Assembly (NCBI GenBank): GCA_965221455.1
Contig: OZ244890.1
Location: 1,612,001 to 1,676,000 of the forward strand
DNA: 64,000 bases
Origin: SMWN01 sp965221455
GTDB lineage: Bacteria > Pseudomonadota > Gammaproteobacteria > Eutrophobiales > Eutrophobiaceae
Direction of reading: 5' to 3'
The notes under the pieces are model-generated. The model saw only the letters and a list, made by a program, of their open reading frames with translations. It did no database searches and was not told the DNA's origin. This document shows, one piece after another, positions 8,841-18,062 of this stretch. The position numbers were made by a program, and so were the translations under genes. Every line of letters starts with the position of its first letter. Positions within the stretch are counted from its first letter, which is position 1.

Positions 8841-11555
8841 ATGAATAAAGAAATTAGAAAGAGTATCGAGCAAGGTTGCACTATTGTGACGCCTACCAGG
8901 CGTCTGCGGCGGGCATTGCAGCAGCAGCATATCGCGGTGCAACTGGCGGCGCGAATCGAAGTCTGGGAAACACCGGATATTTTGCCCTGGGCCAACTGGA
9001 TCATGCGCTTATGGGACGATTTTTCAGCACAACAGGCAGCGCCACCCACATTGCTTAATACGCAACAGCAACAATGGGTTTGGCAACAGGTCGTCTCTGA
9101 ATCCAGCCATGCAAAAGCCCTGTTACAACCTTCAGCGGCGGCGGTACAAGCCCATGATGCGCTGAAAAATGCCAGGCAATGGCAAATAGAAATATTCACT
9201 GATGATCTCTGGTTGAATAAAGATGCCTATGCCTTCCGCTCATGGGTACAAGACTATGTACGACGTTGCGAGAAAAATAAATGGCTGGATGCAACGAGCC
9301 TGGAAGCAGCCTTGTCAAGTATACCCCGGGAATGCGTGCAGCAATATGCCGCAAAATTATGTTTAGTTGGTTTTGATGAGCTAACACCTGCACAACAATC
9401 ATTATTACAAGTTCTGGAAAAAGTCGGCGGCGAGATCAAACACATCCAGGAACAACATGATGCTGATCCAGGGGGGGGGGTTGTCAGAACCTCATATTTG
9501 GATACACGCCACGAACTCAGAGCTATTGCACACTGGGTGAGAAATCATTTGGAAATCAATCGTGACGCATCTATAGGCGTTATTGTTCCGGAACTGGAAA
9601 AACTGCGCAGCGACGTGGAAAATATTTTTGATGATGTGCTCACACCTGGCAATTTATTGTCAGACGACATACAGACACAGAATCAGCGTCCCTATAATCT
9701 GTCTTTGGGAAAACCGCTTACCGAATATCCCGTTATCGAAGCCACCTTCAGCATATTGGGTTTGAAAAAGATGAACATCGATCTGCAAGATGCAGGCTCT
9801 TTATTGCGGTCACCTTTTATCAAGGGTGCAGAAACAGAAATGATGGCGCGTGCGCAACTTGATATGCAGTTGAGAGAACAAGGCGATCCGGCCACTTCTC
9901 TTCTTGCCCTGCGACAGCGAACGGAAAAAAGTCAACACTGTCCAGAACTTGTTGCCACATTAAAAGACTGGCACAGAGTATATCAATCATTATCAAAGAA
10001 GCAGAACTGCGGTGCATGGACAGAATCTTTTATCTCATTGCTCAATAGTCTTGGCTGGCCGGGAGAGCGTCGGTTACAGGACGATGAATATCAAACCGTC
10101 GAAGCCTGGCATGATCTACTCGACCGGTTCGCCTCACTGGAACTGGTTGCAGGCGATCTGACTTACGACGGTGCACTTGCATTATTACAACGCCTGGCAC
10201 GAGAACAAACTTATCAAGTCGAGACCCATGAAGTCCCGGTCCAGGTCATGGGTCTATTGGAAGCCGCCGGTATGCAGTTTGATTATCTCTGGATCATGGG
10301 CTTGCATGAAGAAAACTGGCCACCTGCAGCAAATGCGAATCCTTACCTGCCGATTCAATTACAAAGACAGCAAAAAATGCCGCATGCCTCTGCCGAGCGG
10401 GAACTGGAATATGCACGCAGAATAACATCGAGACTGGCAGTTTCGGCAAACAAGGTTATCTTCAGCACACCTTTAAGTGAAGCGGGCAGAGAGCTGCGAC
10501 CGAGTCCCTTATTAAAAAAATATCCATTGCAATCGATCAATGAAGCAGTCGAAATAAATTACCCCGCCGCCATTTTTGATTCCGGCAGGATTGAATATTT
10601 GCACGATGAGAGAGCACCGAAAGTAAATGTTGCGCAGGCTGGTGGCGGTACGGGCTTATTCAAGGATCAAGCTGCTTGTCCATTTCGTGCCTTTGCCAAA
10701 CACCGACTCGGCGCGAAATCATTAGTCGAGCCGGACATCGGTTTAAGTTCGATGGAACGCGGTTTGTTGGTGCATGAATGTCTGCAACGCTTTTGGGAAA
10801 CAGTCAGTACGCATAAAGAACTGGAAGCATTCACCGATGATGAATTGGCATTACATATCAATCAGTGTGTCGTCAAGGTCATCAAACGTTTCTCGGCACA
10901 ACGTCCATTTACCGCCACCAAACGTTTTATGTTGATCGAAACAAGCCGCTTACAGACGATGATGCACGAATGGTTGTCGATAGAAAAACAGCGCCAGGCT
11001 TTTACCGTGGTTGAGAGAGAACAGAAACATTCTTGTAACATTGAAGGCTTAAATATTCAAATACGACCGGATCGTATTGATCAACTTGCCGATGGTCGCC
11101 TGATCGTGATTGATTATAAAACCGGCAAGGTCGCGATAGCCGGTTGGATGGACGAACGTCCGGATGATCCACAACTACCTCTCTATGCGATTATCGAGGG
11201 AATGAATATCGCTGCCGTGGTCTTCGGACAAGTCAAACGCGGTGAAATGAAGTTTGTCGGTCTGGCGGGTGATACCGGCGAAGACATCAATGAAGAGAAT
11301 GCAGGCGTTGAGTTAATCCCCAACGTAAAAACACTCTCGGGATCCAGGGTCGGGCAGCAGTTTTCTGATTGGCAGTCATTGTTAATGTACTGGGAACGGA
11401 ATCTGCAAGCATTGGCGAATAATTTCCTCCAGGGTGACGCACGCGTTGATCCGCATAACGAGACCAGCTGTAGATATTGCGATCTGGGTAGCTTGTGTCG
11501 CATTAATGAAATAGAACAATCAGCCACTGCACCCCCGGCCAATAAACGCGCATAA
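8841..11555 (+). CDS. AddB-like DNA repair nuclease (TIGR03623-type)
   Basis: 904 residues. The N-terminus TIVTPTRRLRRAL and the overall layout fit the 'probable DNA repair protein' family related to AddB. The C-terminus has a RecB-type PD-(D/E)xK nuclease core (RLIVIDYKTGK) flanked by four cysteines: one in QAACPF and three in CRYCDLGSLC. In AddB these hold an iron-sulfur cluster. The stop codon overlaps the start of the next gene by one base (TAATG). With that gene it probably forms a heterodimer that resects double-strand breaks. A ten-G run in codons near residue 211 could make the gene prone to frameshift. Confidence 0.85.
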   Translation: MNKEIRKSIEQGCTIVTPTRRLRRALQQQHIAVQLAARIEVWETPDILPWANWIMRLWDDFSAQQAAPPTLLNTQQQQWVWQQVVSESSHAKALLQPSAAAVQAHDALKNARQWQIEIFTDDLWLNKDAYAFRSWVQDYVRRCEKNKWLDATSLEAALSSIPRECVQQYAAKLCLVGFDELTPAQQSLLQVLEKVGGEIKHIQEQHDADPGGGVVRTSYLDTRHELRAIAHWVRNHLEINRDASIGVIVPELEKLRSDVENIFDDVLTPGNLLSDDIQTQNQRPYNLSLGKPLTEYPVIEATFSILGLKKMNIDLQDAGSLLRSPFIKGAETEMMARAQLDMQLREQGDPATSLLALRQRTEKSQHCPELVATLKDWHRVYQSLSKKQNCGAWTESFISLLNSLGWPGERRLQDDEYQTVEAWHDLLDRFASLELVAGDLTYDGALALLQRLAREQTYQVETHEVPVQVMGLLEAAGMQFDYLWIMGLHEENWPPAANANPYLPIQLQRQQKMPHASAERELEYARRITSRLAVSANKVIFSTPLSEAGRELRPSPLLKKYPLQSINEAVEINYPAAIFDSGRIEYLHDERAPKVNVAQAGGGTGLFKDQAACPFRAFAKHRLGAKSLVEPDIGLSSMERGLLVHECLQRFWETVSTHKELEAFTDDELALHINQCVVKVIKRFSAQRPFTATKRFMLIETSRLQTMMHEWLSIEKQRQAFTVVEREQKHSCNIEGLNIQIRPDRIDQLADGRLIVIDYKTGKVAIAGWMDERPDDPQLPLYAIIEGMNIAAVVFGQVKRGEMKFVGLAGDTGEDINEENAGVELIPNVKTLSGSRVGQQFSDWQSLLMYWERNLQALANNFLQGDARVDPHNETSCRYCDLGSLCRINEIEQSATAPPANKRA
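9471..9480 (+). repeat. poly-G tract (G10) inside the addB-like gene
   Basis: Ten consecutive G encode three glycines and part of a valine codon (D-P-G-G-G-V). Tracts this long slip during replication in many bacteria. With ten G the frame is open; a change of one base would truncate the protein near residue 215. Confidence 0.85.
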
Positions 11556-14500
11556 TGATCATGAATAATGTTACCGACAACGAACAACGCCGCGCCGCGC
11601 TGGATCCCGAACGGTCTTTTATTGTACGTGCCCCTGCAGGTTCGGGTAAAACCGAATTACTTATCCGTCGTTTCCTGAAATTACTCTCGGGTGTTGAATT
11701 TCCTGAAGAAATCGTCGCCATTACTTTTACACGCAAGGCCGCAGCGGAGATGCGTGGACGCATTATTACTGCAATTGAAGCAGCCCGTTCCGGTGCTATA
11801 CCGGAGGACGATTATCAAAAAGAAACTTGCAAACTGGCAACAGAAGTTCTCAAACGGGATGCAGCGCGACAATGGAATTTGCAGGATAATCCCGGGCGCT
11901 TGCGTATTCAGACGATTGATTCACTATGTGCAGGTATCACTCGTCAAATGCCCATGCTCTCACAGCTCGGCGCACAGCCGGAGATATTGGACGATGCCGA
12001 TGAACTCTACCTGCAAGCTGCTGAGCGCAGCATTCTTTTGCTTGAAGATGGTGAAGAGTGGTCGGATCCCATCGCCGAATTATTGCAACATCTGGATAAT
12101 GATCTCCCCAAACTGAAAAGATTATTGGCCGACATGTTACGCCGTCGGGATCAATGGTTGCGTCATGTTATCGAGGGTAACATCAGCCGCGCAAGTATTG
12201 ATCTCGCTTTTGAAAATATTGTCACAGCGACATTAAAGAGTGTGCGTGACATGCTTCAGGATGAGCGTGAACTCATCGACCTATTGCACTACGCTGCGAT
12301 CAACCTGATTGCAGAAGGCAGCGAATCACCGATCACACATTGTGCAGATCTTGATGTATTGCCGGAAGACAATCCTGCCGCTTTATTGCAATGGCATGGC
12401 ATCGTGGAATTTTTACTCACACAGAAAAACGAATGGCGTAAAACCGTCAATAAAAAGAATGGCTTCCCCGCCAGTGATAGCAAGGCAGATAAAAAATTTG
12501 AAAAAGAATACGCCAAAAATATCAAGGGCCGTTACCAGGCACTGGTGGAAACCTATGCAAAAAATGACAGTCTCCTGGATATTCTCACAGGAATACGCTA
12601 CTTGCCTGACGTTCAGGTATCAGGAGAAGAAGGCGAACACAGTACATGGTTGCATGATACACATTGGAATATTCTGCAAGCGTTACCGACCTTAATGGTG
12701 ATCGCCGAAGCACAATTACGACTGTTATTCGCCGAGCGTGGCAAGATTGATTTCACCGGGATCCAGCTCTCGGCATTACAATCTTTAAGAGATGATGGAC
12801 AGCCCACCGATCTCGCCTTGCAACTCGACTATAAAATACAACATATCCTCATCGATGAGTTTCAGGATGTCTCCGTCAGTCAGTATGACTTGTTGGAGAA
12901 ACTTACTGAAGGCTGGAGCATGAACGACGGCCGCTCATTATTTCTGGTTGGAGATCCAATGCAGTCCATCTACCGTTTCCGCGAAGCGGAGGTCGGCAAG
13001 TTCCTAAGCACATTTACCAATCAAAACGTCGGTCAGGTGCCACTGGAATCCTTGACGCTCGGCGTCAACTTCCGTTCGCAACAAGGCATCGTCACCTGGG
13101 TGAATGATGCCTTTGAAAAAATTTTCCCGCAGCAGGCAGACACGACTAACGGCGCCGTGAATTATTCACCGGTTCAGGCGGCGGATAACTCAGGCGCGGG
13201 ACAGGTGGTGGTACATCCACTCTTGCAATATGGCCGGACGGCAGCCCACGACACCCATCAAGAAGAAGCCGGACAGATCGTACACACCATCAGACAAGTG
13301 CAGCAAGAAACCGGACAACAGGATTTGCATAAAACCATTGCTATCCTGGTACGCAGCCGACCACAACTTGATGCCATTATCACCCGTTTAAAGCAAGCCG
13401 AAATCCGTTTTCAAGCAGTTGACATAGAGCGTTTAAGTCACCGTGCCGCGATTCAGGATTGTCTGGCCCTGACGCGGGCATTAATCCACCCGGCGGATCG
13501 TGTTGCCTGGTTATCCATACTACGTGCACCCTGGTGCGGCCTGACCCTGGCCGATCTGAATACCCTTGTCGGCAAGCAACAGGCGATACCTATCTGGTCA
13601 TGTATGCATGATGAACTAAGAATGCAGAAACTCAGTGACGATGGTCAGAAACGACTGTTAAAACTAAGAACCATCCTCGACAAAGCCATGCAGAACCGCA
13701 GACGCAAATCCTTGCGGCGCATGGTGGAAATGGTCTGGATCGAATGTGGCGGCCCGGCGACTCTGGAGGATGCCAGTGATCTGGAAAATGTACAAACCTG
13801 TTTCGATGTCTTACAGAGGGAAGAAGCAAGCGGTGATCTAAAAACACTCTCCAGACTGGAACAGGCCGTCGAAGGACTTTACGCGGCGGCGGATGTACAG
13901 GTTACACAGGATAATACAGATGAAATCGTCGTACAGATCATGACCATCCACAAAGCCAAGGGTCTGGAGTTTGATATCGTCATTCTGCCGGGGCTGGGTC
14001 GAGGCCGTAAAGCAGAAGACAGGCGATTATTACTTTGGCAGGAACAACAACGCACAGATGGTGGCAACGATTTATTACTGGCACCGATCCAGGCAACCGG
14101 TGTCGATGATGATAAATTATATCGCTATCTGGAAATGCTGGAACAAGCCAGGCTCAAAAATGAACAGGGTCGCTTGTTGTATGTTGCTGCGACACGCGCA
14201 AGGGAACAACTACATCTATTCGGCGCGACCAAATTCTCAAAAGAAAAAAATGAAATATCACTACCACAGAAAAACTCCCTTTTAGCAAAACTCTGGCCCA
14301 TCGTGGAAGAAAATTATCAATGGGTAACGTCATCAGAACATGGAGAAATCGCCGTCGGTTCAACACCAACTACCGGAGCAGGCAATCGTATGCGCCGACA
14401 TATCGCCACCTGGAAAAGACCCGAGCCACCACACAATGTGGAATGGCAACAAAGCAGAGCGATCGACATGGAAACCACAGACAAGAACATGGAATTCATG

Positions 14501-15046
14501 TGGGCCACAAAAACCATCCGCTATGTAGGCACTGTCGTACATCGTTGTATACAACTCATGTGTGAAGATCAAAGTAATCACAATAACACCTGGGATGAAG
14601 CGACAATACAGGGCAAACGCGGGTGGTTCACACAGGCACTGAAACGGCAAGGCATCGGCGAAGAAGAAATTAACGCGGCAAGTCAGCAAGTCGAGGCAGC
14701 GTTAATCAATATGATCAAGGATGAACGCGGACAATGGATACTCGACAAGACACATCAACAACAAAAGAACGAATACACCCTGAGCGGGATATATGCAGGC
14801 GAAGTAATCAGCATCAGTATTGATCGCACTTTTGTGGATAAAGACGGCACGCGATGGATCATAGATTACAAAATCAGTCGCCATGAAGGAACAGATGTAG
14901 AGGCCTTTCTCGATCAACAGCAGGAACGCTATAAAGAACAACTCGAAAAATATGCAATGTTAATGCCCGCCCCCGCAAACGGGACAGTAAAGCTGGGACT
15001 GTATTTTCCATTGTTACAAGGTTGGCGGGAGTGGTCGCCTGGATAA
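11555..15046 (+). CDS. AddA/RecB-like UvrD-family helicase-nuclease
   Basis: 1163 residues with SF1A helicase motifs in order: Walker A APAGSGKTELL (about residues 26-36), ITFTRKAAAEM, LIDEFQDVSVSQ (Walker B), GDPMQSIYRFR, VNFRSQ, TIHKAKGLEFD and YVAATRAREQLHLF. The C-terminal ~150 residues carry a nuclease core, with an Asp in ISIDRTF and then WIIDYKIS. It is the expected partner of the preceding AddB-like protein; the ORFs overlap by one base. The role is recombinational repair of double-strand breaks. ATG 11555 (MIMN) was chosen, and ATG 11561 is also possible. Confidence 0.9.
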   Translation: MIMNNVTDNEQRRAALDPERSFIVRAPAGSGKTELLIRRFLKLLSGVEFPEEIVAITFTRKAAAEMRGRIITAIEAARSGAIPEDDYQKETCKLATEVLKRDAARQWNLQDNPGRLRIQTIDSLCAGITRQMPMLSQLGAQPEILDDADELYLQAAERSILLLEDGEEWSDPIAELLQHLDNDLPKLKRLLADMLRRRDQWLRHVIEGNISRASIDLAFENIVTATLKSVRDMLQDERELIDLLHYAAINLIAEGSESPITHCADLDVLPEDNPAALLQWHGIVEFLLTQKNEWRKTVNKKNGFPASDSKADKKFEKEYAKNIKGRYQALVETYAKNDSLLDILTGIRYLPDVQVSGEEGEHSTWLHDTHWNILQALPTLMVIAEAQLRLLFAERGKIDFTGIQLSALQSLRDDGQPTDLALQLDYKIQHILIDEFQDVSVSQYDLLEKLTEGWSMNDGRSLFLVGDPMQSIYRFREAEVGKFLSTFTNQNVGQVPLESLTLGVNFRSQQGIVTWVNDAFEKIFPQQADTTNGAVNYSPVQAADNSGAGQVVVHPLLQYGRTAAHDTHQEEAGQIVHTIRQVQQETGQQDLHKTIAILVRSRPQLDAIITRLKQAEIRFQAVDIERLSHRAAIQDCLALTRALIHPADRVAWLSILRAPWCGLTLADLNTLVGKQQAIPIWSCMHDELRMQKLSDDGQKRLLKLRTILDKAMQNRRRKSLRRMVEMVWIECGGPATLEDASDLENVQTCFDVLQREEASGDLKTLSRLEQAVEGLYAAADVQVTQDNTDEIVVQIMTIHKAKGLEFDIVILPGLGRGRKAEDRRLLLWQEQQRTDGGNDLLLAPIQATGVDDDKLYRYLEMLEQARLKNEQGRLLYVAATRAREQLHLFGATKFSKEKNEISLPQKNSLLAKLWPIVEENYQWVTSSEHGEIAVGSTPTTGAGNRMRRHIATWKRPEPPHNVEWQQSRAIDMETTDKNMEFMWATKTIRYVGTVVHRCIQLMCEDQSNHNNTWDEATIQGKRGWFTQALKRQGIGEEEINAASQQVEAALINMIKDERGQWILDKTHQQQKNEYTLSGIYAGEVISISIDRTFVDKDGTRWIIDYKISRHEGTDVEAFLDQQQERYKEQLEKYAMLMPAPANGTVKLGLYFPLLQGWREWSPG

Positions 15047-15164
15047 AGTTTTGCGCGAGATCACATAATCGTTTAGTCCTTATGCCGGTGCATGAGAACT
15101 TACAGAGCAGAGGAAAAACAAACCCGTAAGGATAAGCACTCACAAGCACTGGATACTGCTTTTA

Positions 15165-17906
15165 TCAAACCGGTTTTGCCTGAGTCACAAATTCTTTCAT
15201 CAAACCATGAAAGCTACTGTTGGCGGCAATTTTATCGTGCGGAATTAAGGCGTAGTGCCATGATTTTCCATCATTCTCTGCATGCTCAGTGGCGTATTGG
15301 CACCAACGCACCGCCGTCGCCTGCTTTGCTGAAACGGTGTCACTCTGCATCTCCGAAGCCATTTTCGGTTCGCATATATATTTGGCATCTGCGGTTTCAA
15401 CGACAAAATCCGGTTCGTATGCAACGCCGTTTTTATACTCAATCCTGAAGAAACCCGGCGCTGGTTTCATCCACTTGATAACGTCTGTATCGTCCTCTAA
15501 TACATGGGCGAATCTTAGCTCACCGTTAACCGAATCAAACTTTTGCAGCAGATAACAACATTTTGTAAAACCGCCGAAGATGATCTTTTTTACATCACTC
15601 TTAATTTTCGGAATCGACCTGAAATCCTGGGGAGTGGTGCCTTCCTGCATGGTGCAATTAAATGGTTTCAGGATTGTAAACCCCCGACTCACATTGACCT
15701 GATAATCCGTAGGCGTTTCCCAATAATGCTGCATAAGCCGGGTAGTAATAAAGTCGGTGATTTTACTCTGGTAATGTACCAGAACATTCTCAACATCCTT
15801 CTTGTCTGATAAACAGGACTCCAAGTGAGCGACCACTTGCCCGGCGAGTTTATAGAGCAAATCAGCGTGTTCGTCATAATCAACCAGATCGTGATCGATT
15901 AAGCCGCGAATAATGTAATCCTCAAGTCTTTGTTCTTTATCGTAGCCGCCATCCGCTGATAGCAGACTACTTTTGTTTGTCCGCAATTGATGGATCAAAA
16001 TCTCCTGGCTTACCGGCGGGAAGTTTAAGCCTTCCAGGCCATTGAGATCAAAGTCATGAAATCCATAGGTCACATCTTGTGACGGGACAAGGACAATATT
16101 CGGAATATCAATCGTCATTTCGGCAAGGCACCTGGTAACAGTTTCGACAACCCCTTTGACAACAGCACCGGCTTTGTCAGGCTCCAATTCCAAAGTACCC
16201 TGGTCAGGCTTGATGATCTCTGCAACCTCCTCGATGATCCGTGTTTGAATTTCAGGAGTGGACAGCTCGCTTGAGCTTTTCAAGTACTCATAACTTTTGG
16301 CAACTTCCATGACCACCTCAGCCACTTTTCGGTGTTGGGAGTTTTCGATAATAGTTGGCGTTTCCTGCTGGTAATTATCATCATCTCCGGACACGGAAGA
16401 ACCGGTCAAAGCCATTGCGGCCACAGATGGGACGGTAATGGCTTGAGATTTTTCAAATGGCACATCGCCGCCGTCCCCAATCTCGATTTTCTGCTTGATA
16501 ATCGAGTTGGGATCGTTGGCGCGATCCACGATATCCTGGAATCGGTCATGGGCAATGATGGTCAGGCGATCAATCGTTTCCACGCCGGTTTTGCGGCCAT
16601 AGGGCAAACGCAAGCCACGACCAATCGTTTGCTCCGTCAGAATTTCAGATGCAGAAGCACGCAGCGGCACAATGGTGTAAAGGTTGGTCACGTCCCAGCC
16701 TTCTTTCAGTTTGTTGACGTGAATAACGATCTCGGTAGGTTCGTTCGGATCTTCAACAGAGATCAAGCGTTGGATATTTTCATCCTCTTCCGCGCCGGAC
16801 TGCCTGGAATGAACCTCGGCAACCTTGTCTTGATAGCAACCTTCAAAAAAGTCATTAGACTCCAGCAATTCACGCAACCGGCGCGCATGTTCGGTATCTT
16901 TCGCCACCACCAGCATAAACGGTTTGACGATCTGCTCGTCGTATTGACGGGCATAGACATCAAGCTCGACTTTTACATGCTCATGGTGGTGGATACCATC
17001 TTCCAATTTAATGTGTTCAAGTTGCTCTGACGTGTAGTGCTCAGGCTTGAAGTCTTTTCGCGTGGCAACCGCCGGATCTTTCACATAGCCATCTGCCATA
17101 GCCTCGGATAATGAATAGGCATAAATCGTATTTTTGAAATCAACCGATCTTGAACCGGTTGTTTTGGGTGTAGCAGTCAACTCTATACCCAGCACAGGCT
17201 TTAATTCGTTAATCGCATTTGCCCCCGCCGTTGCGCGATAGCGGTGTGCCTCATCCATCAGCATAACCAGGTCAGGCAGGCTGGACAGATATTCAAAATA
17301 GCTTTCCCCAATGGTTTCCTGCAGGCGTTTGATCCGTGGTTTTTTTGATTTTGCCGCACCTTCTTTATTCTCGGTCGCATTAATCTTCGAGATATTGAAA
17401 ATATTAATAAACGGCGTATCGCTATCCTCGAACAAGCGGCCCTGACCACGGAAATTATTCTCATCAAAACGCACCCCTTTGCCGCTGTCATAATCTTCAC
17501 CGGTAATGATAACGGGTGGGTTGGTGCTAAACTCCTGAATCCCGCGGAAGACGTATTTAGGACTTTGAAGTGTGAAATCCTCTCTTAGCTTCTCATAGAT
17601 CGTCAGGTTCGGTGCCAGCACAAAGAAATGACGACTACGACCGGTAAGATACAGATAGCTGATAAACGCACCCATCAAACGGGTTTTGCCGACACCGGTA
17701 GCCAGCGCAAAACAGATGGATGGAAAACCGCGTTCAAAGTCCTGCACTGAAGGAAACATACCCTTGATGACTTCCAGGTCATGGGCCAGATCCGGGGCCT
17801 TTGATAGCGCAATCTCGTCTAATACCCGCGCCAGAATATCAAGCGATTCATCCTGCGGACGGCGAAGCGAGAGGCGGGCGGATATTTGTTTTTTTATATT
17901 ATTCAC
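15165..17906 (-). CDS. res: type III restriction enzyme, Res subunit
   Basis: 913-residue SF2 helicase-nuclease that cuts unmodified DNA together with Mod. Helicase motifs: ALATGVGKTRLMGAF (motif I), LMLMDEAHRYR (II), GIELTATPK (III), KEGWDV, and QTIGRGLRLPYG (VI). The C-terminal endonuclease core is YEPDFVVET then ICEPK, a PD-(D/E)xK site. The start is GTG 17906. The gene begins inside the end of the small ORF at 17899-18060 and is downstream of mod. The convergent addA-like gene ends 118 bases away with no clear terminator between them. Confidence 0.93.
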   Translation of the reverse strand: MNNIKKQISARLSLRRPQDESLDILARVLDEIALSKAPDLAHDLEVIKGMFPSVQDFERGFPSICFALATGVGKTRLMGAFISYLYLTGRSRHFFVLAPNLTIYEKLREDFTLQSPKYVFRGIQEFSTNPPVIITGEDYDSGKGVRFDENNFRGQGRLFEDSDTPFINIFNISKINATENKEGAAKSKKPRIKRLQETIGESYFEYLSSLPDLVMLMDEAHRYRATAGANAINELKPVLGIELTATPKTTGSRSVDFKNTIYAYSLSEAMADGYVKDPAVATRKDFKPEHYTSEQLEHIKLEDGIHHHEHVKVELDVYARQYDEQIVKPFMLVVAKDTEHARRLRELLESNDFFEGCYQDKVAEVHSRQSGAEEDENIQRLISVEDPNEPTEIVIHVNKLKEGWDVTNLYTIVPLRASASEILTEQTIGRGLRLPYGRKTGVETIDRLTIIAHDRFQDIVDRANDPNSIIKQKIEIGDGGDVPFEKSQAITVPSVAAMALTGSSVSGDDDNYQQETPTIIENSQHRKVAEVVMEVAKSYEYLKSSSELSTPEIQTRIIEEVAEIIKPDQGTLELEPDKAGAVVKGVVETVTRCLAEMTIDIPNIVLVPSQDVTYGFHDFDLNGLEGLNFPPVSQEILIHQLRTNKSSLLSADGGYDKEQRLEDYIIRGLIDHDLVDYDEHADLLYKLAGQVVAHLESCLSDKKDVENVLVHYQSKITDFITTRLMQHYWETPTDYQVNVSRGFTILKPFNCTMQEGTTPQDFRSIPKIKSDVKKIIFGGFTKCCYLLQKFDSVNGELRFAHVLEDDTDVIKWMKPAPGFFRIEYKNGVAYEPDFVVETADAKYICEPKMASEMQSDTVSAKQATAVRWCQYATEHAENDGKSWHYALIPHDKIAANSSFHGLMKEFVTQAKPV

Positions 17907-18060
17907 CTAAAATAATTCCTGCTGATGAGTTTTGGGTGGATAAGAAATACCAATCATGAAATTGGCAAGTGGCGCCCAAAGCCTTCTTAATAATCGCTTC
18001 AAGAATTGTATAAACAAAGGCATCAATCAAATTAAGTAAAATTTTGCGACGGTAATACAT
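17899..18060 (-). CDS. 53-residue ORF wedged between mod and res
   Basis: Starts with ATG 2 bases after the mod stop and ends 8 bases inside res, filling the gap between them exactly. The N-terminus MYYRRKILLNLIDAF resembles the opening of a longer family found beside restriction genes (MYYRRKILLALL-type starts). Here the rest of that family's sequence is not recognisable, so it may be a shrunken remnant. At the least it can couple translation from mod to res. Function unknown. Confidence 0.45.
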   Translation of the reverse strand: MYYRRKILLNLIDAFVYTILEAIIKKALGATCQFHDWYFLSTQNSSAGIILGE

Positions 18061-18062
18061 GG

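Noticed and set aside
15047..15164. Terminator between addA-like and res genes
   Set aside because: No stem followed by a T-run was found in the gap.
16332..17030. 232-codon plus-strand open frame inside res
   Set aside because: It is antisense to conserved helicase motifs of res and has no family likeness.
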